NCBI GenBank assembly: GCA_021780535.1
Contig: JAJXYN010000007.1
Span: 1-50,054, forward strand
DNA: 50,054 nucleotides
From: a bacterium
Lineage (GTDB): Bacteria; Patescibacteria; ABY1; JAGPKW01
Direction: 5' to 3'
This document shows, one piece after another, positions 32,873-40,930 of the stretch; positions within the stretch are counted from its first letter, which is position 1, and each line of letters opens with the position of its first letter. The notes under the pieces were generated by a model that was not told the origin of the DNA, did not search any database, and worked only from the letters and a program-made list of their open reading frames with translations. The position numbers and the translations under genes were made by a program.

Positions 32873-33808
32873 CTATATTGGTGTTTTTATTACAAACCTA
32901 CCAGACTGAGGAAAATAATCCTTCACTTCAAAATCATTAGGTCTAAAATCTTGAATATGTTTAATATCGGGATTTATAATAACAGTAGGAAATCTTTCAG
33001 GTTTTACATCTAGTAAACCTTTTACAGCTTCATCTTGCGTAGGAGTATAATAATGAGCATCATCAATAAAATAAATCAATTTTCCAGGCATATAGCCAGT
33101 AACCTGGGCTAGCATAAAAGTTAACGCTGCATATTGAATAATATTAGCAGGAAGACCAACCGGATAATCAGCACTTCTTTGTATATGTACCAAGTCCAAA
33201 AATCCAGTATCAGTATTAATATGAATATCAAAATCACCATGGCAAGGCACAACAACAACTTTTTGAATCATACCAGAAATACGAGGTGTATAATAAGGTA
33301 TCCAATTAGAAACTCGGTGTGTTTTAAGTTTTGGGTTTTCTCTAATTTGTTGTAGAACAACGTCTATTTGATTGAAAAATTCACCATTAGACATAGGAAA
33401 ATTAGTCCACGCTGGACCATAAGATCCTGGGCCAAGATCTCCTTCTTCTAGTTCTCTTTTATTGCATTTTTCTTTTGTTACCCATTTTTTCCACCAGAAA
33501 CACCCAAAAGACTCAAGCTCTGCTTGGGTTCTAGCACCATTCAAAAAACCACAAAGTTCACCCAAACATTGAGAAAAAATAGATCGATTAACACCATTTT
33601 TAATATTTGGTGTAGCTATATCTCTTTCAGTAATTACAGGAAAACCATTCCTAAGATCAAATTTATACATGATACCAAAAATATGTTTTTCATATTCCTC
33701 CATTTGGGTATAAACAATATCTCCATTATCAACAATTTCTTTCAAACCATTACGATATTGAAAATCAATTTTTCTTTCTGCAAAAGGCACATAATATTTA
33801 TCGTTCAT
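32873..33808 (-). CDS. thyA: thymidylate synthase ThyA (divergent)
   Basis: 311 residues. Folate-dependent dUMP methylation. Catalytic Cys in VVPCHGDFDIHI (V-P-C-H), the dUMP-binding IQRSADYPVGLPANI, HRVSNWIPYYTP (arginine region) and the C-terminal PDIKHIQDFRPNDFEV. The DLGPGSYGPAW motif matches DLGPVYGxQW. Divergent in sequence but all signature regions are there. SD AAGGGGG (33816-33822) at 7 nt spacing. The leader contains a GGATT/AATCC inverted repeat (33826-33843). First gene of the thyA-folA/HIT unit. Confidence 0.93.
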   Translation of the reverse strand: MNDKYYVPFAERKIDFQYRNGLKEIVDNGDIVYTQMEEYEKHIFGIMYKFDLRNGFPVITERDIATPNIKNGVNRSIFSQCLGELCGFLNGARTQAELESFGCFWWKKWVTKEKCNKRELEEGDLGPGSYGPAWTNFPMSNGEFFNQIDVVLQQIRENPKLKTHRVSNWIPYYTPRISGMIQKVVVVPCHGDFDIHINTDTGFLDLVHIQRSADYPVGLPANIIQYAALTFMLAQVTGYMPGKLIYFIDDAHYYTPTQDEAVKGLLDVKPERFPTVIINPDIKHIQDFRPNDFEVKDYFPQSGRFVIKTPI

Positions 33809-33874
33809 ATAAAATCCCCCTTATTGGATTGTAATATAAATCCTACACACAAAACAATTTAAAGTAAATACAAT

Positions 33875-33900
33875 AAAAGACGCTAATAATAGCGCCTTTT
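33875..33900 (-). terminator. terminator of tsf
   Basis: AAAAGGCGCTA/TAGCGTCTTTT on the minus strand, loop ATTA-like, followed by ATTGTATTT. The same hairpin also lies before thyA. Confidence 0.8.
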
Positions 33901-33933
33901 ATTAATCATTAAACCTTTTTATATAATTTTAAT

Positions 33934-34782
33934 TTAACAAGTAGAAGCAGAAGTTAGTTCATACAAAACAAATTCTTTAATTTCAGAACCATTACCAAGA
34001 GAAGCAGCCACTTGTTTTACAGTCTTACTGTCGTCCTTAACAAATAATTGTTCAACAAAACAATTTTCAGAATAAAATTTGTTAACACGTCCAGCTACAA
34101 TCTTTTCAGCAATTTCAGCTGGTTTAGATTGCATATCAGGTTGTGCCATAAGAATTTCTTTTTCTTTAGTAACAACTTCCATTGGGATATCTGTAACATT
34201 TAAATATTGAGGTCTTAAAGCAACAGCATGCATTCCAAGATCTTTAATAGCAGATATAGCTTTATTAACATCAACCACATTAGAAACGGACATCATAGCT
34301 CCACTTTTTCCATCAAAATGTACATAAGCAGAAACCACGCCAGACTCAGAAGTCATTTTAGTAAATCTCTTAATTTCTATTTTTTCTTTAACTTTAGAAA
34401 TAACTTCATCTTGTATTTCTTTAATGGTTTTACCATTTACAGAAAAATCCATAAGAGAAGCTACATTCCCTGCATCGCTTACAACAGCAGCGGCAACTAC
34501 AGATTTTGTATAATTAACAAAATCTTCATTTCTCGCAACAAAGTCAGTTTCACATGCTATTTCCATGATAACACCCGTTTTATTATCATCGGAAGCAGCA
34601 AAAGCTACAACACCTTCATTAGCAACTCTAGTAGCGGTTTTGTTTGCTATTTGTTGACCTCTTTTTCTAATTAATTCAACAGCTTTATCAAAATCATCAC
34701 CAGCTTCTTTTAGAGCCTTTTGACAATCAACAATACCAATACCAGACATATCTCTAAGTTTCTTTACAAGTTCCAAAGACAT
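33934..34782 (-). CDS. tsf: translation elongation factor Ts
   Basis: 282 residues. The N-terminal UBA-like domain with LRDMSGIGIVDCQKALKEA (EF-Tu contact region, typical LR-x2-TGAGMMDCKKAL pattern), then the dimer-forming core with MEIACETDFVARNEDF (matches the invariant TDFVARN) and a second half ending in the ILMAQP region. It regenerates EF-Tu-GTP. It lies 172 nt downstream of rpsB, from which it is separated by two hairpins. Confidence 0.97.
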   Translation of the reverse strand: MSLELVKKLRDMSGIGIVDCQKALKEAGDDFDKAVELIRKRGQQIANKTATRVANEGVVAFAASDDNKTGVIMEIACETDFVARNEDFVNYTKSVVAAAVVSDAGNVASLMDFSVNGKTIKEIQDEVISKVKEKIEIKRFTKMTSESGVVSAYVHFDGKSGAMMSVSNVVDVNKAISAIKDLGMHAVALRPQYLNVTDIPMEVVTKEKEILMAQPDMQSKPAEIAEKIVAGRVNKFYSENCFVEQLFVKDDSKTVKQVAASLGNGSEIKEFVLYELTSASTC

Positions 34783-34872
34783 AACTTTTTTTTATTAAAA
34801 ATTAGATATTACCTTTTTTATTTTTTTGTATCTTAAACATTTATCAAAATCAGAATTTTACAAGGAAATAAT

Positions 34873-34919
34873 TTAAATATTTATGAGACGTATATTTTAT
34901 ACGGCAAATAAATATTTAA
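34873..34919 (-). promoter_or_regulatory. two-stem hairpin between rpsB and tsf
   Basis: TTAAATATTTAT (34873-34884) pairs with ATAAATATTTAA (34908-34919). Symmetrical 4-nt internal loops (GAGA/GCAA) lead to an inner CGTATA/TATACG stem with loop TTT. No terminator T-run follows on either strand. Likely an mRNA processing or translation-control element in the rpsB-tsf message (inference). Confidence 0.6.
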
Positions 34920-34933
34920 TGAAATTGACACCG

Positions 34934-34969
34934 TAAAAACTGATTTTCATAAATTTACACAGTTTTTTT
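34934..34969 (-). terminator. weak terminator-like hairpin at the rpsB stop
   Basis: AAAAACTG/CAGTTTTT with a 17-nt loop overlaps the rpsB stop codon. On the minus strand U-rich sequence follows. It may reduce read-through into tsf. Confidence 0.4.
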
Positions 34970-35659
34970 AATCTTACTCTTTCCATCTAACACTGCATCA
35001 GCAACAAGATTAACAATCATATCAAGAGATTTTACAGCATCATCATTTGCTGGAATAACATAATCAACTAATTCTGGATTAACATTTGTATCACAAATTC
35101 CAATTATTGGAATTTTTTTCACTTTTGCTTCTAAAATAGTTGTTTCTTGCATTTTTAAATCTGTAATAAAAACCATTGCTGGTAATCTTTTCATATTTTT
35201 AATACCACTCAAATTTCTATTTAATTTTTCAATAAGTCTAGATAAAACAACAACTTCTTTTTTTGTGTATTTAGCGAATTCTCCACTCTCTTTATCCGCT
35301 TCTAATTTATTTAATTTTTTTATAGATTTAATTAATGTGCCAAAATTTGTAAAAGTACCGCCAAGCCATCTTTCTGTAACATATGGCATAGTGCATCTTT
35401 CAGCAGCTTTCTTAGTAATTTCTTTAGCTTGTTTTTTAGTACTAACAAACATAATTTCTTCACCCATAGCAACAACATCAGAAACTCTCTTCAAAATTTT
35501 CTCCAAAGCTTCTGTAGTTTTAGTTAAATTAATTATATGAACACCATTTTTAGCAGTATAAATATAAGGTTCTGCTTTAGGGTGCCATTTAGAAACCGGG
35601 TGACCAAAATGTACTCCAGCTTCAAGCATTTCTTCCGCAGAAGGAATTTTATAAGACAT
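34955..35659 (-). CDS. rpsB: 30S ribosomal protein S2
   Basis: 234 residues. Landmarks: MLEAGVHFGHPVSKWHPK (invariant GVHFGH), IYTAKNGVHIINLTKT, MFVSTKKQA, TERWLGGTFTNF (invariant RWLGG), IEKLNRNLSGIK, AMVFITD and IIGICDTNVNPELVDYVIPANDDA. Cytoplasmic component of the small subunit. Upstream of tsf as in most bacteria. There is no SD before the ATG but a structured leader at 35687-35733. Confidence 0.98.
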   Translation of the reverse strand: MSYKIPSAEEMLEAGVHFGHPVSKWHPKAEPYIYTAKNGVHIINLTKTTEALEKILKRVSDVVAMGEEIMFVSTKKQAKEITKKAAERCTMPYVTERWLGGTFTNFGTLIKSIKKLNKLEADKESGEFAKYTKKEVVVLSRLIEKLNRNLSGIKNMKRLPAMVFITDLKMQETTILEAKVKKIPIIGICDTNVNPELVDYVIPANDDAVKSLDMIVNLVADAVLDGKSKIKKTV

Positions 35660-35686
35660 ATATAAGTTCTTAATTTATTAGATTTT

Positions 35687-35733
35687 TTATGCTTTGTCTC
35701 GCTAAAAGCGGACTAATTTTTTAAAAGCATAAA
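35687..35733 (-). promoter_or_regulatory. structured rpsB leader hairpin
   Basis: On the minus strand TTTATGCTTT pairs with AAAGCATAAA; inside, GTC-CGC pairs with GCG-A-GAC around TTTTA. It ends about 27 nt before the ATG. A ribosomal-protein leader for S2 autoregulation is possible (inference). The inner hairpin resembles the tRNA-Ile terminator stem. Confidence 0.5.
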
Positions 35734-35780
35734 TGTTCTTTTAACACTTTTTATTTTAGATAAAAAATAAAAAGATGCAT

Positions 35781-35829
35781 AAATTGACATCCAGATAATC
35801 TTATCAAAAGATAAGCAAAATGTCAATTT
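35781..35829. terminator. hairpin after prmC
   Basis: AAATTGACAT (35781-35790) pairs with ATGTCAATTT (35820-35829), with an inner CTTATC/GATAAG stem. It separates prmC from the rpsB transcript. A second A-T hairpin (CTTTTTATTTT/AAAATAAAAAG) lies at about 35747-35774. Confidence 0.65.
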
Positions 35830-35846
35830 CCACAATAAATATAATT

Positions 35847-36707
35847 TTAACTTTTAGCTTTTAATTTCACAATTCTATCATCAAAAAATTCTTCAATATT
35901 AAAATAATCACCAAATTCTTCTTTTATTCTATCAGATTGTCCTTTTTCTACTTCTAAAAATATACAGCCCTCATTATTTAACAATTTTTTATTAATAATT
36001 TTTTTAAGAAGTTTTTTAATCAAATAAAAACCATTATCTTTTTCAAATAAAGCCACTTTTGGTTCAAATTGCAAATCTTTTTGATTATCTTTATTAAAAT
36101 CTACAGAATCAAAATCAACATAGGGCAAATTAGCAATAATAAAATCAAATTTTTTATTTGCAGGAAATTTTAAATTACCTCTATAAAATTTTATTTTATT
36201 TTCAACACAAAAATATTTAGAATTCTCACGAGCAACTTTCAATGCCCTAAATGATATATCTGAAGCAAAAAAATTAAATTTAAAATCTACAAAAGAATTT
36301 AAAATTTTTTTTATAATAGAAATAATAACACACCCCGAACCAGTACCTATTTCAATAATATTTTTGATATTCCCATCAATTCTAATAGAATCAACAACCA
36401 TATCAACAATTTCTTCTGTAATAAATCTTGGAATTAAAACATTTTTATTAACCTTAAAATCAAGCCCACAAAAATTCTTATGACCCAATATATAAGCCAC
36501 TGGTTCATGTTTTAATCTTCTTGAGAATAGTTTTTCAAATTTTTTCAAATTTTTTTTATCAACTTCTTCTTCAGATTTAGAAATCAAATCTACCCTACTT
36601 AAACCAGAAACAAAAGAAAATAAAAGCTCCACATCAAGATATGGAGACTCAAATCCATTTTTCAATAAAATATTAGAATAATTATTTAATAAATCTTTAT
36701 TTTTCAT
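35847..36707 (-). CDS. prmC: peptide-chain-release-factor glutamine methyltransferase
   Basis: 286 residues. The start is taken as the ATG at 36705-36707 (MKNKDLLNN), which overlaps the end of def by 11 nt; the frame open further upstream from TTG is not needed. SAM-binding motif IEIGTGSGCVIIS and the catalytic/substrate motif ANLPYVDF (NPPY in the canonical family; here P to L at the second position). Also YILGHKNF and VLIPRFITEE match the PrmC N-terminal and active region. It methylates the GGQ glutamine of RF1/RF2. The NLPY variant is noted as unusual but may be lineage-specific. Confidence 0.88.
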   Translation of the reverse strand: MKNKDLLNNYSNILLKNGFESPYLDVELLFSFVSGLSRVDLISKSEEEVDKKNLKKFEKLFSRRLKHEPVAYILGHKNFCGLDFKVNKNVLIPRFITEEIVDMVVDSIRIDGNIKNIIEIGTGSGCVIISIIKKILNSFVDFKFNFFASDISFRALKVARENSKYFCVENKIKFYRGNLKFPANKKFDFIIANLPYVDFDSVDFNKDNQKDLQFEPKVALFEKDNGFYLIKKLLKKIINKKLLNNEGCIFLEVEKGQSDRIKEEFGDYFNIEEFFDDRIVKLKAKS

Positions 36708-37140
36708 TATTTTTATCAACAATCAAAATTCCATTCAAATGATCAATTTCATGTTGAATAATTCTAGCAAAAAAATTATTAGCAGTAACTTTATATAGAT
36801 CACCATCTTCTCCAATAAATTCAATATCAATATGTTTATATCTCTTAACATTAATCCATTTATTAGGGACAGAAAGACAACCCTCGGTATCACAAGCCAT
36901 TTCAACACCTTTATTAATAATAACGGGATTAATAAATACATAAACTTCTTTTTCTGGTTTAACTAAAATTAATCTTTTATTAACACCAACTTGAGGAGCA
37001 GCAAGCCCAACACCTTTAGATTTTTTAAAAGTATCTTTCATATTTTTAATCAACTTCAAAACAGATTCATCAATACTATGAATTTCTTCAGAAACCTTTC
37101 TAAGCCTTTCATCACCAATTTTAATAATATCAAGTAACAT
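36697..37140 (-). CDS. def: peptide deformylase
   Basis: 147 residues. All three motifs: GVGLAAPQVG (motif 1), EGCLSVPN with the metal-binding Cys (motif 2; CLS) and IIQHEIDHLNG (motif 3; HExxH). It removes the formyl group from nascent proteins. The window also encodes initiator tRNA. prmC overlaps its 3' end, indicating coupled translation. It starts 9 nt after palindromic element copy 5. No SD of its own, although the element carries an AAGGAG about 40 nt upstream. Confidence 0.96.
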   Translation of the reverse strand: MLLDIIKIGDERLRKVSEEIHSIDESVLKLIKNMKDTFKKSKGVGLAAPQVGVNKRLILVKPEKEVYVFINPVIINKGVEMACDTEGCLSVPNKWINVKRYKHIDIEFIGEDGDLYKVTANNFFARIIQHEIDHLNGILIVDKNNEK

Positions 37141-37149
37141 AACTTTGTC

Positions 37150-37245
37150 ATAAATCTAATAATAGTATTTTCGTTCATTTGTGAGCTCCTTTAAAAAATA
37201 ACTGAACGGAACACCATGAAAAGAAAATATTATTATTAGATTTAT
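37150..37245 (-). repeat. palindromic element copy 5 (type A)
   Basis: 23-bp outer arms (37150-37172 with 37223-37245), one mismatch. The core on the minus strand is TTTTCATGGTGTTCCGTTC, a loop, then AAAGGAGCTCACAAATGAACG. It lies 14 nt after the membrane methyltransferase and 9 nt before def. Confidence 0.9.
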
Positions 37246-37259
37246 TTTTATTAAGTATT

Positions 37260-37880
37260 TTATTTACTATATCTTCTAATAGTGATTTTACCAATTTGTC
37301 TTTCTTCTTGCAATTTCAAATTTTTAAAAGTAAACCCATGAGAAACAATAACAACCGAATCCTTACATTCATTTAAAATTTTATCCTCTAATTTATCCAT
37401 AGCATGTGGTAATAAGTATGTAAATAAAACATCAGCGTCAGATATATTTTCTTTATACATATCTCCTTGCTTAACAATAGCTTTGCTTTTTTTAAAAAAG
37501 TTTCTAATCTTAGCAGTTAAAACAACGTCAGCTTTCCATTCAACACCAATACATTTAGTATTTGGAATATAAGAGGCTTCGGTAACTAACCTTCCATCAC
37601 CACAACCCATATCATAAACATTATCACCCTCTTTAACACCTGCCATTTTTATCATTTCATAAACAACTTTCATAGGAGTAGGCACATAAGGAACAAAACT
37701 TTTATTTTCTTTTATTAAAGAATAAATAAAATAAAAAATATAAATAAATAAAATTACAGTGATAATAGCCATAACTCCAAAAATCACAACAAAAGTTGTT
37801 ATATTAAATCCAAAAACCAAACCCAATAAAACAAGAAAAATTAAAAGAATATTAACATACAAAAAAACAACAAGATTCAT
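37260..37880 (-). CDS. membrane-anchored class I SAM methyltransferase
   Basis: 206 residues. Two transmembrane helices (about 3-25 and 29-55) precede a cytosolic methyltransferase domain: VPYVPTPMKVVYEMIKMAGV, the SAM motif VYDMGCGDGRLV (E/DxGxGxGR) and CIGVEWKADVV. The P-Y-V-P-T-P plus D-x-G-C-G-D-G-R pattern resembles the FAM173/ATPSCKMT lysine-methyltransferase group; the substrate is unknown. It is 9 nt downstream of ackA's end on the same strand and so probably in its operon. Confidence 0.75.
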   Translation of the reverse strand: MNLVVFLYVNILLIFLVLLGLVFGFNITTFVVIFGVMAIITVILFIYIFYFIYSLIKENKSFVPYVPTPMKVVYEMIKMAGVKEGDNVYDMGCGDGRLVTEASYIPNTKCIGVEWKADVVLTAKIRNFFKKSKAIVKQGDMYKENISDADVLFTYLLPHAMDKLEDKILNECKDSVVIVSHGFTFKNLKLQEERQIGKITIRRYSK

Positions 37881-37889
37881 AATAAAATA

Positions 37890-39059
37890 TTATTTAATAA
37901 ATTTAAGAGCTTCTTCGGCTATCATTTTCTCTTCATTGGTTTTTATAACTTCAATATTTACGTTATCAGTAAAAGGCAAATCCTTCATTATCAAACTTCT
38001 TATAATTTCACTTCTTTCACCAATCCCGGCAGTAAAAATTATGGCATCAACTCTTCCTAGTATAGCATAATAAGAACCAATATACTTTTTAACTCTATAA
38101 ACAAAAACATCAACAGCTAGCTTACACCTCTTTTTCAATAAAGTTAATTCATCAAAATTATATTTTTCATTTAAATAAGACCCATCAAAATTAGAAACAG
38201 GATAATCAGCCAAATATAAAACTTCTCTCATATCAATATTAGTCATGCCAGTCATACCAACCAAACCAGACTTTTTATTTAATAAATTATCAACTTGATC
38301 CAATGTTAAATTTTCTTTTCTAGCTATAAATAAAGGGACAGAAGCATCAAGATCTCCAACTCTAGTACCCATTAACAACCCTTCAAGTGGAGTAAATCCC
38401 ATTGAATTATCAACAGATTTCCCATTTTTTATAGCACAAACACTACATCCTGAGCCAAGATGACATGTTATTAAATTTAATTCACTCTCATTTTTATTTG
38501 CTGTTTTTGCATACTCTTCCAATATATATTCATGTGACAAACCATGGAAACCATATCTTCTAATCAAATATTTTTCAGCTAGTTCAACAGGAAGTCCATA
38601 AGTATAAGCATAATCAGGAAGAGAATGATGGAAAGCAGTATCAAAACTCAAAGAATTTTTAATATTAGGAAATAATTCTATACAAGCATTCACAACAGAC
38701 ATTTGGACAGGATTATGTAATGGTGCTAATTCGTTAACCAATTCCATTTGTTTTAAAACAACATCATCAACAAGCAAATTATTGCTATTATTTCCACCAT
38801 GCACAATTCTATGACCTATTATCTCAATATCATCAACATTTATATTATACATTTTAAATTTTTCAAACAAAAAAATCAAAGCATCTTTATGTGTTTTATA
38901 ATCTTGTTCATACTTATCATCATTTCCATTTATTTTAAATTCAGAAAAAGAATTAGATACACCAATTCTTTCAAAAATACCTTTAACAACCTCGTTTAAT
39001 TTATTATCAAACAAAGCAAATTTTAAAGAAGACGAACCACAATTGACAACTAAAATCAT
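37890..39059 (-). CDS. ackA: acetate kinase
   Basis: 389 residues. N-terminal NCGSSSLKF (phosphate 1), GHRIVHGG, FDTAFHHSLP, RRYGFHGLSHEYI, HLGSGCSVCAI (phosphate 2), GFTPLEGLLMGTRVGDLD (catalytic Arg/Glu region) and FTAGIGERS (adenosine). It converts acetyl phosphate plus ADP to acetate plus ATP. The PduL phosphotransacylase a short distance upstream on the same strand can supply acetyl phosphate, giving an ATP-yielding fermentation end step. Confidence 0.97.
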   Translation of the reverse strand: MILVVNCGSSSLKFALFDNKLNEVVKGIFERIGVSNSFSEFKINGNDDKYEQDYKTHKDALIFLFEKFKMYNINVDDIEIIGHRIVHGGNNSNNLLVDDVVLKQMELVNELAPLHNPVQMSVVNACIELFPNIKNSLSFDTAFHHSLPDYAYTYGLPVELAEKYLIRRYGFHGLSHEYILEEYAKTANKNESELNLITCHLGSGCSVCAIKNGKSVDNSMGFTPLEGLLMGTRVGDLDASVPLFIARKENLTLDQVDNLLNKKSGLVGMTGMTNIDMREVLYLADYPVSNFDGSYLNEKYNFDELTLLKKRCKLAVDVFVYRVKKYIGSYYAILGRVDAIIFTAGIGERSEIIRSLIMKDLPFTDNVNIEVIKTNEEKMIAEEALKFIK

Positions 39060-39113
39060 AAAATAAGTTAAATTAAATAGTTAAATAGTTTATAGCTAAA
39101 TACCGTAAGAAAA

Positions 39114-40247
39114 TTATTCTTCTGCACTAGTTTTATCAATTTCCAAAACCTCAACCTCACCCCCACTACCAGTAATCTTTAATACATCCTTATCAACCTT
39201 CTTAAACTCTTTATAAGCAGTATTATAACCATTTACAGTAGTATTAAGATTATTGCCCAATTTTTTTAAATATTCGTCATAAGAAATTATGTGCTTACCA
39301 AGTTGCTCAACATTTTTAATAACCTTACTAACACTCTCTTCCATTTTCATGGCACGAAGGCCTTGTAAAACGGTTTGTAAATAAGCAAAAAATGATGTTG
39401 GAGAAACAATCATAACATGCTTTTTAAAAGCATACTCAATTAAATTTATAGAATTTACATTAAGTACCCCAACTTTATTAATTAATAAATCATGATAAAT
39501 ACCCTCTGCAGAAATAAACATAAAAGCAAAATCTGTAGTATTTAGATCTGGCCTAATATATTTACTAGTTTCATCAATCCTAAGCTGTAAATCGTTTTTT
39601 AACTTCTTTTCCAATTCCGTTATAGTAATAGGGTCTTTAGCCTCTATTAATTTATTATAATTTTCAAGAGAAAATTTAGAATCAACCGGAATAATTAATT
39701 TACCTAGAAAAATAGCCGCATCAACAATTAAATCTTGATCAGTTTTTTCATCACGACCAATTTTATATTGCATTTTATATTGATCAGGAGAAAATAAATT
39801 TTTAAGCAAACTTTCAAGAAAATATTCTCCTAAAATACCACGCTGTTTAGGGTTTTTAAGAATATCTTCTAATCCTTTTATTTGCCCAGACAAATCCAAA
39901 ATTTGCTTATTCGTTCCTTTTAAACTTTCAAGTTGAGTAGAAATTTCTTTAATCGTAGAAATAGATTTTTCAAGATGACCATGAACAGTTTTATTGGAAC
40001 CTTCAAGTTTTTCATCAAAAGTTTTACGAAGAAGTTCCACTTGTTCCCTATTCATCTTAGAAGAGTTATCAATTTGATCTCTAGTTAATTTTAATGAATC
40101 ATTAAGTTGATTTTGTAACATTAGAAAAACATCATTATTTTTATCGTCAGGCTTCTTAAGTTCATCCAGTTTTTTAGAAAAAACAAAAAATATAGCAACA
40201 ATAATTGCAATTAATAAAACTATTAAAATAATTAAAAATATTTCCAT
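39114..40247 (-). CDS. rmuC: RmuC-family DNA recombination protein
   Basis: 377 residues. N-terminal helix (1-24) anchors it to the membrane, followed by a long coiled coil (about 35-130; LKLTRDQIDNSSKMNREQVELL) and the RmuC nuclease-like domain with NPKQRGILGEYFLESLL, DLIVDAAIFLGKLIIPVDSKF and VLNVNSINLIEYAFKKHVMIVSP. RmuC limits inversions and acts in recombination. It lies 3 nt after pduL and is followed by ackA, so fermentative and DNA genes share a transcript. Confidence 0.92.
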   Translation of the reverse strand: MEIFLIILIVLLIAIIVAIFFVFSKKLDELKKPDDKNNDVFLMLQNQLNDSLKLTRDQIDNSSKMNREQVELLRKTFDEKLEGSNKTVHGHLEKSISTIKEISTQLESLKGTNKQILDLSGQIKGLEDILKNPKQRGILGEYFLESLLKNLFSPDQYKMQYKIGRDEKTDQDLIVDAAIFLGKLIIPVDSKFSLENYNKLIEAKDPITITELEKKLKNDLQLRIDETSKYIRPDLNTTDFAFMFISAEGIYHDLLINKVGVLNVNSINLIEYAFKKHVMIVSPTSFFAYLQTVLQGLRAMKMEESVSKVIKNVEQLGKHIISYDEYLKKLGNNLNTTVNGYNTAYKEFKKVDKDVLKITGSGGEVEVLEIDKTSAEE

Positions 40248-40250
40248 ATA

Positions 40251-40832
40251 TTAATTTATAATCTCCCCCATCATACAAACACCCCCCATACTAAACGCAT
40301 TCCCCTCATCAGTATCAACATGAACAGCATCACTAAATTCATCAGAAATTCTAACTTCAATATTGTCAAAAATTAAACCACGAGCACCAAATTCTCCTGT
40401 TTTTACCTTAACAATACTTTTATCAACTAAATTTAATTCCTTAGCAGTTTTTGTAGTACAGTGGAAATGTCTTTTAGCAATAATAACACCTTCCTTTAAA
40501 ATAATTTCACCTTTAGGTCCAACAAGTTTAATAGAAGCAGATCCTTCCAAATCGCCAGACAATCTCAAAGGAGCATCCACTTTCAAACGTCTTGCATCTG
40601 TTTGAGAAATTTCAACTTGAGATTTTAATCTAATTGGTCCTAGTATTCTAACATTATCAAGCCTTCCATCCGCAGAAATTAAATCAACTTTTTCAAGAGA
40701 AGCAAATTGACCGGGTTGAGAAAGTTCTTTAAAAAAAGTTAATTCATAATTAACACCAAACAAAACATCAAGATCCTCACGAGAAATGTGGACATGATGA
40801 GCAGAAACTTCAACTTTAACTCGTTTTAACAT
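40251..40832 (-). CDS. pduL: PduL-type phosphate acyltransferase
   Basis: 193 residues. It transfers an acetyl/propionyl group between CoA and phosphate. Repeated beta-barrel domains with the zinc-binding signatures: VSAHHVHIS near 9-17 and KRHFHC near 119-124. Typical PduL wording is seen in LSQPGQFASLEKVDL, VRILGPIRLKSQVEIS, TDAR-R-LKVDAPLRLSGD and GGVCMMGEI. No microcompartment genes are here, so it most likely acts as a housekeeping phosphotransacetylase for the nearby ackA (inference). Confidence 0.92.
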   Translation of the reverse strand: MLKRVKVEVSAHHVHISREDLDVLFGVNYELTFFKELSQPGQFASLEKVDLISADGRLDNVRILGPIRLKSQVEISQTDARRLKVDAPLRLSGDLEGSASIKLVGPKGEIILKEGVIIAKRHFHCTTKTAKELNLVDKSIVKVKTGEFGARGLIFDNIEVRISDEFSDAVHVDTDEGNAFSMGGVCMMGEIIN

Positions 40833-40930
40833 AGAAAAAATAAATTATACTTATTAAAATACTTAATATATAATAGAATAAAAGAAATATAATGGCAATA
40901 AATATAATTTAAAAATTCAAATTAATTATT

